From: Morchella semilibera
Lineage: Eukaryota; Ascomycota; Pezizomycetes; Pezizales; Morchellaceae
Reading direction: 5' to 3'
NCBI GenBank assembly: GCA_009192285.1
Contig: WBVU01000003.1
Span: 1,457,973-1,521,972, forward strand
DNA: 64,000 nucleotides
The notes under the pieces were generated by a model. That model searched no databases. It saw only the letters and a program-made list of their open reading frames with translations, and was not told the DNA's origin. Of this stretch, positions 29,551 through 39,798 are shown piece by piece; the stretch's first letter is position 1, and every line of letters starts with the position of its first letter. Position numbers and translations under genes: made by a program.

Positions 29551-30267
29551 TGGCCACTGATATCCAATGATAACTTGACAACATGAGTAATTTTCCCTGA
29601 TTCTACCAGCCTACCGTCGATTACCTCGAGCAGGCGAGATTTCTTCAGGGGGACCAAAGTAAGGGCATGAGTACGCACGAAGTCTTGATCGATAAAGGCA
29701 TAATCGGACGCGCCTGTATCTATCAGGGCATGGGTCATGACAGGGGCGGCAGGCGACTGGGCGACGGAGCAGGCAACAACAAGAGATTCTCAGACATCCT
29801 ATCTTCAGAGACGGCGGCGGCGGAAAGAACCAAAGTAGGTGGCGGGACTAGCCCCTTTGGTGTGCCAATTTCTACCAAAGGGGCTGACCTTTTAACGCCG
29901 GCTTGGGGGTCCCTAATTCAACTGGTGCTTTACGCCAGTTGTCGGAGGTGCGGGGGTCCTGGGAACGGGGAGCGAGATAACGAGGTTTCGGGGTTTGAGC
30001 AGCGGGGCGGGCCGGCTTCCTGGTAGCATTGTGGGCGACGAGAGGAGAGCGGTGGCGAAGGTCAGCAATGGTAGCATCAGCCTCAGCGAGGGCTTCTTGA
30101 TGCAGGGCCAAGCGATAGCGGAACTCCTCCTTCTCGACTGTGAGGGAGGCCACTTCCTCCTGGAGGTCCTTAATGACCTCAACGGATTCTTCTTGGGCCC
30201 CGCACATGCGGGACTAAAGGTTAGCAACCTGTTCTTCGGCTGCGACAAGTTCGAATTCAAGGTTCTC
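29551..30267 (-). pseudogene. Gypsy D1: protease start and Gag C-terminus
   Basis: On the minus strand Gag continues from the C2 insertion point (30267), with a TAG at 30214-30216, then a coiled-coil segment (VIKDLQEEVASLTVEKEEF). It ends RYLAPRSQDPRTSDNW...ALKGQPLW at a TAG (29872-29874). No CCHC knuckle is present anywhere in this Gag. The protease then reads in the -1 frame: ALIDTGASDYAFIDQDF with the catalytic DTGA, to the C1 insertion at 29551. The segment is flanked by TGGCC on one side and TTCTC on the other, the target duplications of C1 and C2. Confidence 0.85.
29852..29896 (-). promoter_or_regulatory. -1 frameshift signal of gypsy D1
   Basis: On the minus strand: GTTAAAA (29896-29890) in the gag frame, a 6-nt spacer GGTCAG, then a hairpin with 9-bp arms CCCCTTTGG and CCAAAGGGG and a 14-nt loop (29883-29852). 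The gag TAG directly follows the 5' arm. The B element has the same layout with a compensatory pair change. Confidence 0.75.
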
Positions 30268-30713
30268 TATCACGGCGGCGTGGAGCGCGATTTAGTGGTG
30301 TTGCGGGAAGAGGGATTAGTCAGGGATTCTCTTATGTTCTTTGGGTTTCGGTATTAGGAGTTCGGTTCGGAGATAGGGTTCCGGGGATAGGGGATAAGGT
30401 CAGGTTCAGATATAGAGGTCTTGGGAGGTTCTATGGGGTTCTGTATAGGGTTACTCGGGTTAGTCATCGGGTCGGGAGGTGTGGTGTATGTAGGGGCCTT
30501 GCCCTCGCTTGTAGATAGTTTTCTTTCTTTCCTCTTCAGCAACCTTCCTATCCTCAGGAGTTTGTAGTCCTTTAGAATATATTCGGTTCTCTACCTCGTA
30601 TTCCGCCTCGCTCCATAGTCTCGCCTCGCCCCACCTCGGATATTACTGTTACGTCCCGCCTAGGTAGTGTACCTTGGCTCGCTTCGCCCTGAACTCCGCT
30701 TCGCTCCGTGATA
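30268..30713 (+). repeat. 5' LTR of gypsy C2
   Basis: TATCACGG...CCGTGATA, 446 bp. The leader reads AGCAACCTT here, one base short of the family's ACGCAACCTT, which the 3' LTR keeps. AAGGTTGCGT follows the LTR as in C1. Confidence 0.9.
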
Positions 30714-30777
30714 CTAAGGTTGCGTCTCCAACGCCAACCTACACTACATACATCGGTATAATACCTGATTACCCACC

Positions 30778-32229
30778 ATGTCGCAAGCAGCCCCGATGGA
30801 AGGCCAGATAGGAAGCCATGAAAATCTCGAAAGAGACTTAAAGGAATTTATTGAGGCCCACCCTCAAGTCGCTCCCAACGCCAGTGATGACATCAAAGAA
30901 ATATATCACCTAGTCTCCCTATCAGCAATAATAGTACCCCAGCTGCTGAATGATCTAGAAGAAGAGAAAGAAGATGGGGACGAGGCCCGCAAAGAATGGG
31001 CAAAGAAAATTACATAATTAAGGAGGGAAAACCAGGATCTAGAAAGGCAGATCAACGTCCTGGAAGCCCAGGTTACTACCCTCCAAGAACAAGCGCGAGC
31101 AGCAAACCAAGCAGCGCAAGCCACCGAGGCCGCACTCGCAGCCCAGATCGCCCTTCCGCCCCCTCCTCCTTCTCTCCCTCCAGCAGCAGACCCCATTCTA
31201 CCACCTCCACCTCGTCGTCGTAACCGCCTCTTAGAAGGCATCGCCCTTGCCCAAGAACCAAGGCCTGAAAGGTCAGAAAAACTCCCGGATCCGGAGAAAT
31301 ACCGAGGTAACCGGAAGGGACTTCCTCAGTTCCAAAATATGTTAAAACTCAAGCTCTTGGGCAATGCCGACAGGTACCCCACCCTTCAAAATCGGTTAAC
31401 TTATGCCATTTCTCGCCTGGAAGGCCCCGCTGCCGACCAATTTATGCCCTATATTACCACCGCTGGTATCAACCTTCCCTCCATGGAAAGGTTTTTTGAA
31501 ATTTTAAATACAGCATTTGGGGATCCAGACCAGGTAGGTACTGCCCGACGCGCTCTCAGAAGAATTAGGCAACTCAACCGTCCCTTCTTGGAATATTTTG
31601 CCGAGTTCCAACGCTATGCTGCGGAGGCTGGTATGGGAGAAACTGCCAATGTGGAGGCACTCATGGAAGGTCTGAGCGAGGAACTCACCAAATTCATGGT
31701 CCATGAAGAGACCCCAGCTACCGTTATCGAACTTGCCACCATCCTCCAACGCTTGGACAACAAGCAGCAGATAATCACTGCTCGCTATCGCCCTCGCTAT
31801 CAGGCCCCCGCACTCCAAGCTCCCCCTGCACCCCGCTACGTTGCTCCCGCTTCTCCTGCACCTCGCTACCAGGCCTCAGTTGCCCCTGTCCCTCGGTTCT
31901 CAGCCCCGCCTCCTCCGGCCCCTCGTTATCAAGCCCCCGCCTCCCACAATCCTCCGGCTGCCCACCCATCTCATACGCCCGGTGGAGTAACCCCTATGGA
32001 TCTATCAACCGGTCGTAGCCGCCCGGACTCCCAGGAAAGAGAGGCCCGTCGCGTAGAAAATAGGTGTTTTTATTGTGGAAATGGAGGACATCTTGTTAAG
32101 GAATGCCCGCAGGCGCCGGCCCCCAGAAACCCAGCCCCCAGGATAAGGGGAGCTAGGACAGATATTAGAGAAGAAGAGAAGGAAGAAGCCTCCGGCGATG
32201 AGGCGTTAAAGGATTTTTCCCTAGACTGA
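30778..32229 (+). pseudogene. Gypsy C2 Gag, one stop codon
   Basis: The same protein as C1 Gag: acidic helical N-terminus, capsid-like core (MLKLKLLGNADRYPTL), an expanded APRYQAP-type Pro/Ala repeat, and the CCHC knuckle CFYCGNGGHLVKEC. One TAA at 31015-31017 replaces a lysine codon (AAG in C1). Frame and length are otherwise kept, and the TGA at 32227-32229 lies in the same hairpin context. Translation could restart downstream, but I see no evidence for it. Confidence 0.9.
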
Positions 32230-32623
32230 GTGGCTCACTCCAGGGACGGTTAAAGGACTTTCCTAGGATTTCGGTTTCTCGGTTTTCGGTTTCAGAGAAG
32301 GATATGGATGGGAATCAATTAGTCGTAACTTGTTCTATTTCTCAAAATAAAGACTCTTCTATTCCATCATGTGCCCTCATTGATACTGGCGCCTCAGGAT
32401 ACGCGTTCATAGATAAGGACTTCGTATGCCACCACAAACTCAAGACAATTCCCCTTATTCTCCCCCGACACATAGACGTAATAGATGGTAGACCTATCGA
32501 ATCGGGAAAGGTTACCCATAAAGTCATCCTCAGTCTCGATATCAACGGCCACAGAGAGGACGCCCCCTTCTTTGTCACACAACTAGGTCATTACCCCATC
32601 GTCATGGGCCTCCCTTGGATGCG

Positions 32624-33257
32624 TGTCCCGGCGTCTTGGCATCTATCCCGACAGTCCGGTAGGTGATGCATGGTTATGATGGTTGTGGTAATGCTAAGCG
32701 AGAGCGGGGAACGCGAGTTGGAGGTTGTCATCATTAGGTTCTAGCAGGTTCCATGGCGTGATGGATTGGTAATGTAGAATAGCGGAGATGGTGGGGAGGA
32801 TTATGAGGTGTGGTAGCGACGGGTTTCTATGGGGTTCTATGAGCGAGGGTGTGAGTCATAGCGGACCAGTGGAGGAGGTGTGTTAAATAGCGGGGATAGA
32901 TGTTTTCCTTAGTTCTTTCTTTCTTTTCTCTCTGTCTCGTCTTCCTGTTATCTCGGTACATGGGAATTTACTCCTATTTCTAAAGCCATAGCCTCTCGTA
33001 TCAAAGACTCGATCCTCTGACAAGGGGAAACTCATAGTATCTCTCATCGTTCTCGTTGAGGCCCATCCGGTTCTCACCTTCCCTGCTCTGTGCTCCTGTG
33101 CCCTTGCTCTTGCCTCTGTCTTCGCCGGTGCCTGTGCTTGTGCCTGCCTGGCGTTGTCCCTGTCTTCATCGGCCCCCTCGTCGAGTACACTGTGCTCCTC
33201 GAGTCCCTCTGCGTTATCATTGTCATCTTCTTCTTTGCGTCGGGTTACTCCGTCACA
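32624..33257 (+). repeat. Solo LTR, family A, TSD ATGCG
   Basis: 634 bp, TGTCCCGG...CCGTCACA. ATGCG occurs at 32619-32623 and 33258-33262, splitting the protease motif PWMRRH of C2. Confidence 0.95.
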
Positions 33258-34245
33258 ATGCGCAGACATGCGACTACGATACTACCTGCCGATAATGAAA
33301 TACACTTTAATTCGTCAAGCTGTATTAGGGATTGCTCCCTTAATCATACCAAGGTCATCGCTAAGGGTATCTCTATTGAGCCCCCGCTAACCCAACAACC
33401 AATATCTCAGTTATTACCTCCTATGCATTCCACAGACTCATTAACAAAAAACGAAAAGGAATGAAACTTTACTCCACTACACTCAAAGCCCTCGACGACC
33501 TATTGGCCGAAACACCCAAGGATCCTCGAGCGCTCGTACCTATGGAACATCATCAGTATTTACATCTTCTTAGTGAACCAAATGCCGCCAAACTTCCTCC
33601 TCATCGCACCGAATACGATTTGTCCATTGATATACAAGAAGGAAAGACTGTACCATTCGGACCCATGTATGGGATGACCCGGTTAGAACTTCAGGCACTT
33701 AGACACTATCTAGCGGAATATCTATCCGATGGACGGATTCGACATAGTACCTCCCCCGGAGGCTCTCCGGTATTATTTGTTAAGAAGGCGGATGGCTCTC
33801 TTCGACTCTGTGTTGATTATAGAAAGTTAAATGCGGTAACGGTCAAGAATCGACATCCCCTCCCACTAACACCTGAGACCTTTATGGGTATCTCCTCGGC
33901 CAAGTATTTTACCAAATTGGATCTACGCAATGGATATCATCAGTTGAGAATCAGGGAAGGGGACGAATGGAAAACAGCATTTCGCACTCGCTACGGGCAC
34001 TTTGAGTATACTGTTATGCCCTTCGGACTTACTAACGCTCCCGCGGCATTCCAACATTGGGTCAACGATATATTACGCCCTCATTTGGATCATTTTGCTA
34101 CTGCTTATCTTGACGATATCCTTATCTATTTGGCCACCCTCGAAGAACATAGAGAACATGTCGACAAGGTTCTTCGGATACTCGACGAAAATCAGGTTCA
34201 TCTCAAACCCGAGAAGTGCGAATGGCATGTTAAAGAGACTATGTA

Positions 34246-34382
34246 CATCAGCAAGACTTCATTTGTCTCCTGATGTCTCCTGAGCCTCAAGAGACTCAAA
34301 AAATATCCAGGAGTCTCAGGAGACTCTCAGGAGACCCAGGAGACTGTTGGGAGACTCCAGTCACAAGTTGTGTTTGCTGATG
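34246..34382 (+). mobile_element. 137-bp MITE, copy 1, TSD TA
   Basis: Ends CATCAGCAA...TTGCTGATG (9-bp inverted repeats). Inside are repeats of CAGGAGACT and its complement. TA lies on both sides; removing the MITE and one TA restores the RT reading ...TMYLGF as in C1. Confidence 0.9.
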
Positions 34383-35318
34383 TATCTCGGGTTTGTGCTT
34401 ACTCCGGAAGGAATTAAGATGGACGAAGCAAAGCTCGCCACCATTAGAAATTGGGACACCCCAACCTGTCTGAAAGATGTACAGGAATTCCTCGGATTTG
34501 CGAATTTCTATCGACGATTTATTTATGCATACTCAAGAGTAGTATCTTCTTTGACCGCCCTAACAAAGGCAGGAGTGGTATTCAAATGGACAGATAAAAC
34601 GGAGAAAGCATTCCAAGATCTTAAGGTCGCATTTACTACCGCCCCGATTCTCAGACACTTCGACCCAGACAGGGGGATTATAGTGGAAACAGATGCTTCC
34701 GACTATGTTTCAGCCGCCATTATGTCACAAAGGGATGACGAAGGAATTCTTCACCCAGTTGCCTTTTTCTTCAAGAAACACACACCGGCAGAATGCAATT
34801 ATGAGATATGCGGTAGAGAGCTTCTGGCAATTATTCGGGGATTTGCGGAATGGCGTTACTTTTTGGAAACCGCAACGTACCCCATCAAGGTCCTAACAGA
34901 TCATAGGAACCTCGAATACTTTATGTCAACCAAGCTGTTAAATCGTCGACAGACTCGCTGGTCAGAATTTCTATCTCGCTTTGATTTCGTTATCCAATTT
35001 CACCCAGGCAGACAAGGAGGCAAACCGGATGCACTTACCAGACGATCAGGGGATCTTCCTAAGGAGGGGGGATGAACGCCTAGCGTATCAGTATCAGACC
35101 GTACTGAAGAGAAGAAATTTGAACAATAAGCTAAGTTTGTTGGCGGGTTCTTTGGCAAATGAACCCGCTGAAGGAACGCCCACTGTCCAAGAGTTATTTA
35201 AAAAAGCTTACCAAGGAGATAGTTTCCCAAATAAGGTACTCACGATGCTAAAAGATGGTACAAAGCAATCGAAGCAAATTTCTCTTGCCGAATACGCCGA
35301 GAACGAAGACGGACTTCT

Positions 35319-35952
35319 TGTGATGGAGTAACCCGACGCAAAGAAGAAGATGACAATGATGACGCAGAAGGACTCGAGGAGCACAGTCTACGCGACGAGG
35401 AGACTGACGAAGACAGAGGCAACACCGGCCAGGCACAAGCACAGGCACAGGCGAAGGCAAAGGCAAGAGCAAGGGCACAGGAGCACAGAGCAGAGAGAGT
35501 GAGGACCAAATGGACCTCAACGGGAACGATGAGGAATACTATGAGGTTCCTCTTGTCAGAGGAGCGAATCTTGGGTACAAGAGGCTATGGCTTAGAAATA
35601 GGAGTAGATTCCTATGTACCGAGATAATAGGAAGACGAGATGAAGAGAAAAGAAAGAAAGAACTAAGAAAAACATCTATCCCCGCTATTTAACATACCTC
35701 CTCCAACATTCCGCCAAGACTACATATCACCATCCACAGAATCCCCTAGAACCCCGTCGCTGCCACACCTCGTAATCCTCCCCACCATCTCCGCTATTTA
35801 CATTATCAATCCATCACGCCATCGAACCTCCTAGAAATCTATGACGACACCCCCCACCTTGCGTTCCCCGCTCTCGCTTAACATTTCCCCCAACAACTAC
35901 AACCGTGCATTGCCTACCGAACTGTCGGGACAAACGCCAAGACGCCGGGACA
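35319..35952 (-). repeat. Solo LTR, family A (reverse), TSD CTTCT
   Basis: 634 bp, reading TGTGATGG...CGGGACA on the plus strand. CTTCT occurs at 35314-35318 and 35953-35957. It splits ENEDGLLLYRRKLF in the integrase zinc region of C2. Confidence 0.94.
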
Positions 35953-36404
35953 CTTCTTCTCTATCGACGCAAGCTCTTTGTACCAGAAAACGAGGAGCTA
36001 CAACTCAGACTTCTTCAGGAATATCATGACAAGCCAGCAGCAGGTCACCCGGGTAGGGCAAAGACCCTCGAACTACTCAGCCGCGAATACTACTGGCCAA
36101 ACATGCGGAAATATACTGACCGCTATGTTATGAATTGTCACATTTGTCGTCGAAGCAAAGCAAATCGCAATGCCCCCCAAGGAGTTCTTCGTCCTCTTTC
36201 AGTTCCAAAGTCACCATGGACAGATGTCTCGATGGATTTTGTCACCGGCTTGCCTCTTAGCAATAATTATAATGCTATTCTCGTCGTCGTGGACCGCCTT
36301 ACGAAAATGAGACACTTTATACCATGTACAGAGGAGTCAGGAGCTCGAGACGTTGCCCGAATGTATTTGGAGAATGTTTGGAAGCTACGTGGCCTACCGG
36401 AAAA

Positions 36405-36541
36405 CATCAGCAAGACCTCATTTGTCTCCTGATGTCTCCTGAGCCTCAGGAGACTCAAAAAATGTCCAGGGATCTCAGGAGAGTCTCAGGAGACCCGGGA
36501 GACTGTTGGGAGACTCCAGTAACAAGTTGAGCTTGCTGATG
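36405..36541 (+). mobile_element. 137-bp MITE, copy 2, TSD AA
   Basis: Same ends and length as copy 1. Comparison with C1 (GGAAAAGATAGT) shows that AA was duplicated, so the target is two bases but not strictly TA. Confidence 0.9.
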
Positions 36542-37449
36542 AAGATAGTATCGGATCGCGGCACTCAGTTTACCTCGGATTTTTGGAAATCACTATGCGA
36601 ACGACTTGAAATTTAACCTCGTTATTCCACTGCCTTTCACCCCCAGACAGACGGCCAAACCGAGAGGATTAACGCTATTATGGAGCAATATCTGCGCCGC
36701 TATTTGAAGTATCAACAGGATAACTGGGCGACGTATTTACCAATGCCCGAGTTTGCTACCAATAATCATGTTTCGGAATCCACAAAGCTTTCTCCTTTTG
36801 AAGCCAATTACGGACGTCACCCTCAAATGAACTTTGGTCCCCTACGGCATGGCACTATGACCAACGAGGATCAGGCTAACACTATGGCACGAGATATGTC
36901 AGAAGTGTTTGATTTCCTTCAAGCTGAGATGTTTAGAGCCCAGAGGATACAAGAAGAATCGGCCAATGCTGGCCGTATACCGGCACCACGTTATGCTATT
37001 GGGGAAAAAGTATGGCTATCCATGTGGAACTTATTAACCAAGCATCCGTCGAAGAAGCTGGATTGGAAACAAATCGGGCCTTATCCAATTTCCCATATCG
37101 TCAGCTCCTATACCTACGAACTTACGCTTCCTGCCTCGATGAAAGTGCATCCAGTATTTCATGTCTCGTTACTTTCTCCCGCGGCCGGCGACCCTATCCC
37201 AGGGCAAATACAACCTCCCCCACCGCCTGTTGAGATCGAAGGCGAGCAAGAATGGGAAGTGGACACGATTTTGGACTCACGGAAACAGCGTGGAAGGCTT
37301 GAATACTTTGTTCGATATACTGGCTACGACGAGCCATGATAGCAACCTTACGGCGACTTAGATAACTCTCCTGAGTTAGTCAAAGATTTTCATAAACGAT
37401 ACCCACGCAAGCCTAAGAGGACTTAGGCCTCAAAGGGGGACCTAATATC

Positions 37450-38032
37450 TATCACGGCGTGGAGCGCGATTTAGTGCTGTTGCGGGAAGAGGGATTAGTC
37501 AGGGATTCTCTTATGTTCTTTGGGTTTCGGTATTAGGGGTTCGGTTCGGAGTTAGGGTTCCGGGGATAGGGAATAAGGTCGGGTTCGGATATAGGAGTCT
37601 TGGGAGGTTCTATGGGGTTCTGTATAGGGTTACTCGGGTTAGTCATCGGGTCGGGAGGTGTGGTATATGTAGGGGCCTTGCCCTCGCTTGTAGATAGTTT
37701 TCTTTCTTTCCTCTTCACGCAACCTTCCTATCCTCAGGAGTTTGTAGTCCTTTAGAATATATTCGGTTCTCTACCTCGTATTCTGCCTCGCTCCATAGTC
37801 TCGCCTCGCCCCGCCTCGGAAATTACTGTTACGTCCCGCCTACATCAGCAAGACTTCATTTGTCTCCTGATGTCTCCTGAGCCTCAGGAGACTCAAAAAA
37901 TATGCAAGAGTCTCAGAAGCCTCTCAGGAGACCTGGGAGACTATTGGGAGACTCTAGTCACAAGTTGAGTTTGCTGATGTAGGTAATGTACCTTGGCTCG
38001 CTTCACCCTGAACTCCGCTTCGCTCCGTGATA
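37450..38032 (+). repeat. 3' LTR of gypsy C2, carrying a MITE
   Basis: TATCACGG...CCGTGATA. It contains the 137-bp MITE and its duplicated TA at 37843-37981. Without them it is 444 bp, close to the 5' LTR. The leader motif ACGCAACCTT is intact. Confidence 0.92.
37843..37979 (+). mobile_element. 137-bp MITE, copy 3, TSD TA
   Basis: CATCAGCAA...TTGCTGATG, TA on both sides, inserted in the 3' LTR of C2. The intact 5' LTR (CCTAGGTAG) gives the empty site. Confidence 0.92.
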
Positions 38033-38037
38033 TTCTC

Positions 38038-38631
38038 GATAACCTCGTCGTGGGCCGTACAGGCGGCGAATTTCTCGGGAGCAGGGGCAGGGACATCGGT
38101 GGGGGTGGACAGGGCGGCCAAAGCTTCGGCGATCAGAGCATGAGCCTGGGTAAGCTCGTACCCGAAGTCTTCCTCGACAGGGCCAAAGCTTTCCAAGAAC
38201 TCAGCAAGTCTCTCGGTCAAGGTAGGGATGGCAGAGGCGTCGGAGTTTTCCAGGAGGCTGCCGATGGTGTATTGAGCAAGGGCGGGATCTCTAAGGCCAT
38301 GGATAATGGCTTCGGAATCGTGGGAGGGGCAGGAGTCGTCAATGGTGGGGGCTCCAATATGGAGTTTTCCCGAGGCTGGTTGAGTAAAGTTGGGCTTAGC
38401 CCAATGGGCATCGGCGCACTTAAGACCGTGGGACAGGGCATATCGCCGGAGAACGTGGACGTGGGGGTCCGAACCCAAGCGATTGCCAAGGTCGAACCAA
38501 TAGGCCTGTGGGATGAGGGCGAGGTGGCAGTACCCCTTCCTTTCCGGGAAGAAGCACTCGAGGGGACTGTGGGAGAAAAAGACGGGGTGGGAGAGGTCCC
38601 CCATTGGGACATCCCAGCTAAGATCAGTCAT
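38038..38631 (-). pseudogene. Gypsy D1 Gag N-terminal half
   Basis: The minus-strand ATG at 38629-38631 opens MTDLSWDVPMGDLSHP. The frame runs about 198 codons to the C2 insertion at 38037. The second half is helical (LTERLAEFLESFGPVEEDF, LTQAHALIAEALAAL). It resembles the family-B Gag (LMERLRAFIGTYPVP, YDLIEDALATI) in layout rather than the C/E type. The first third, with many His and Trp residues, is not recognised. The start lies 65 bp from the LTR. Confidence 0.75.
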
Positions 38632-38683
38632 TATGACCGGAGCTAAACGAGGCGGGGTGGTGTTGTGTAGGTCGGCAGAGGGG

Positions 38684-38693
38684 ACGTGTTCTT
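38684..38693 (-). other. Primer-binding site of gypsy D1 (self-priming type)
   Basis: On the minus strand AAGAACACGT follows the LTR by two bases. It is the reverse complement of the family-D leader ACGTGTTCTT, exact in D2's LTR (39567-39576, minus) and in the solo LTR near 21417-21426, and one mismatch off in D1's own LTR. Confidence 0.6.
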
Positions 38694-38695
38694 AG

Positions 38696-39191
38696 TGTTA
38701 CGGAGCAACACGGAGACAACGGACAAGAGAGCCGAGGCACACAACCAAGACAGAGACGAGGACGAAAACGAGGGCCGTCGGCGAAGGGACCTAACCGAGA
38801 AGCAGAGCAGTAGGGCAGAGGGTCCAGATGGCCTCTCTAACGAAGACGTGGAAGCGAAGATACCAGTAGACGATACGAACTACGGTCATGGACTATGGAC
38901 GAGGTGAGGCGAGGCGAAGCGAGGGGAGGTACTATGGAAGACCCAAGAGGGGCCTTGGCAAAGACTTTAGTTATAACGTAATATATCCAGAACTAAAGAC
39001 ACAAGATGAAACGAAACCAAACCGCAGGGTCGATAACAGGAAGAACACATAGGAAAAGAAAGAGAAAGAAAAGAACAAAGGGAAGATCCGTAGCAACGTA
39101 TATATACCCCTCCTAATCCCTGTACAATCATGACTCATCACATCGTGTAATGGAAACCCATGGAAACTCCTAGAACCCAAAAGAGACACTG
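38696..39191 (-). repeat. 5' LTR of gypsy D1, truncated by D2
   Basis: It begins on the plus strand with TGTTACGG (its 3' end). It runs through the TATA box (reverse of GTATATATAC near 39095-39106) and stops at 39191, where the 3' LTR of D2 begins. The missing U3 start would lie beyond D2, whose far end is lost. Confidence 0.85.
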
Positions 39192-39778
39192 TGTTACGGA
39201 GCAACACGGAGATGACAGACAAGAGAGCCGAGGTACACAACCGAGACAGGAAAGAGAACGAGGACGAGGGACGAGGACGAGGGAACTTAACCGAGAAGCA
39301 GGGTTGTAGGGCAGAGAGTCCAGATGGCCTCTCGGACGAAGTTATGTAGACGAAGATACCAATAGATGACCCGTACTACGGTCATGGACTATGGTCGGAG
39401 CTAAGCGAGGCAAGAACGAGACGAAACGAGACGACAAGAGACGAGGCGAGACGAAATACTATGGAAGACCCACTGGGGTCTTGGCGAAGACTATGGTTAT
39501 AACGTAATATATTCAGAACTAAAGACACGAGATAAACGAAACTTAAACCGTAGGGTTGATAACAGGAAGAACACGTAAGGAAAGAAAGAGAAAGAAAAGA
39601 ACAAAAGGAAAATCCGTAGCCACGTATATATACCCCTCCTAATCCCTGTAGAGTCATGACACATCACATCGTGTAACGGAAACCCATAGAAACCCCAAGA
39701 ACCCAAAAGAAACCTCATACCCGAAACCCTATTCTCCAATATACTCTTCCTCCGCAGAGTATGTGGTATGCCATGATA
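39192..39778 (-). repeat. 3' LTR of gypsy D2 (587 bp)
   Basis: On the minus strand TATCATGG...CCGTAACA. It has a TATA box near 39624-39632, and the leader AAGAACACGT lies at 39567-39576 (plus reading). A purine tract (GAAGGAGGGCCTAA) precedes it. Confidence 0.9.
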
Positions 39779-39798
39779 GATTAGGCCCTCCTTCAGGC

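Larger units (their letters stand above)
32230..37425 (+). pseudogene. Gypsy C2 Pol, interrupted by four insertions and several stops
   Basis: Pieces: protease 32230-32623; RT 33258-34245; RT end and RNase H 34383-35075; IN zinc region 35066-35318 and 35953-36404; IN core and chromodomain 36542-37425. Between them lie two family-A LTRs and two MITEs. Point damage: an extra G in the run near 35068, a TAA at 36614-36616 where C1 has a Ser codon, and TGA/TAG at 37337-37342 replacing the SW of the chromodomain. The catalytic motifs DTGA and YLDD are still readable. It clearly died long before C1 arrived. Confidence 0.9.
30268..38032 (+). mobile_element. Gypsy C2, full length but decayed, TSD TTCTC
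   Basis: TTCTC occurs at 30263-30267 and 38033-38037. The 5' LTR is 446 bp; the 3' LTR is 444 bp once its MITE is removed. It carries two family-A solo LTRs and three 137-bp MITEs. Inserted in gag of D1. Confidence 0.93.
20818..39191 (-). mobile_element. Gypsy D1, the oldest element, split by at least five insertions
   Basis: Read on the minus strand, the pieces join in order. 5' LTR 38696-39191, gag start 38038-38631, gag end and protease 29551-30267, protease/RT 22978-23522, RT 21793-22345, and RT/RNase H 20818-21213. They are separated by C2 (TSD TTCTC), C1 (TSD TGGCC), a family-A LTR (TSD AATAG) and a family-D LTR (TSD CTTAC). The integrase and 3' LTR are missing beyond the Plavaka boundary at 20817. 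Confidence 0.85.
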
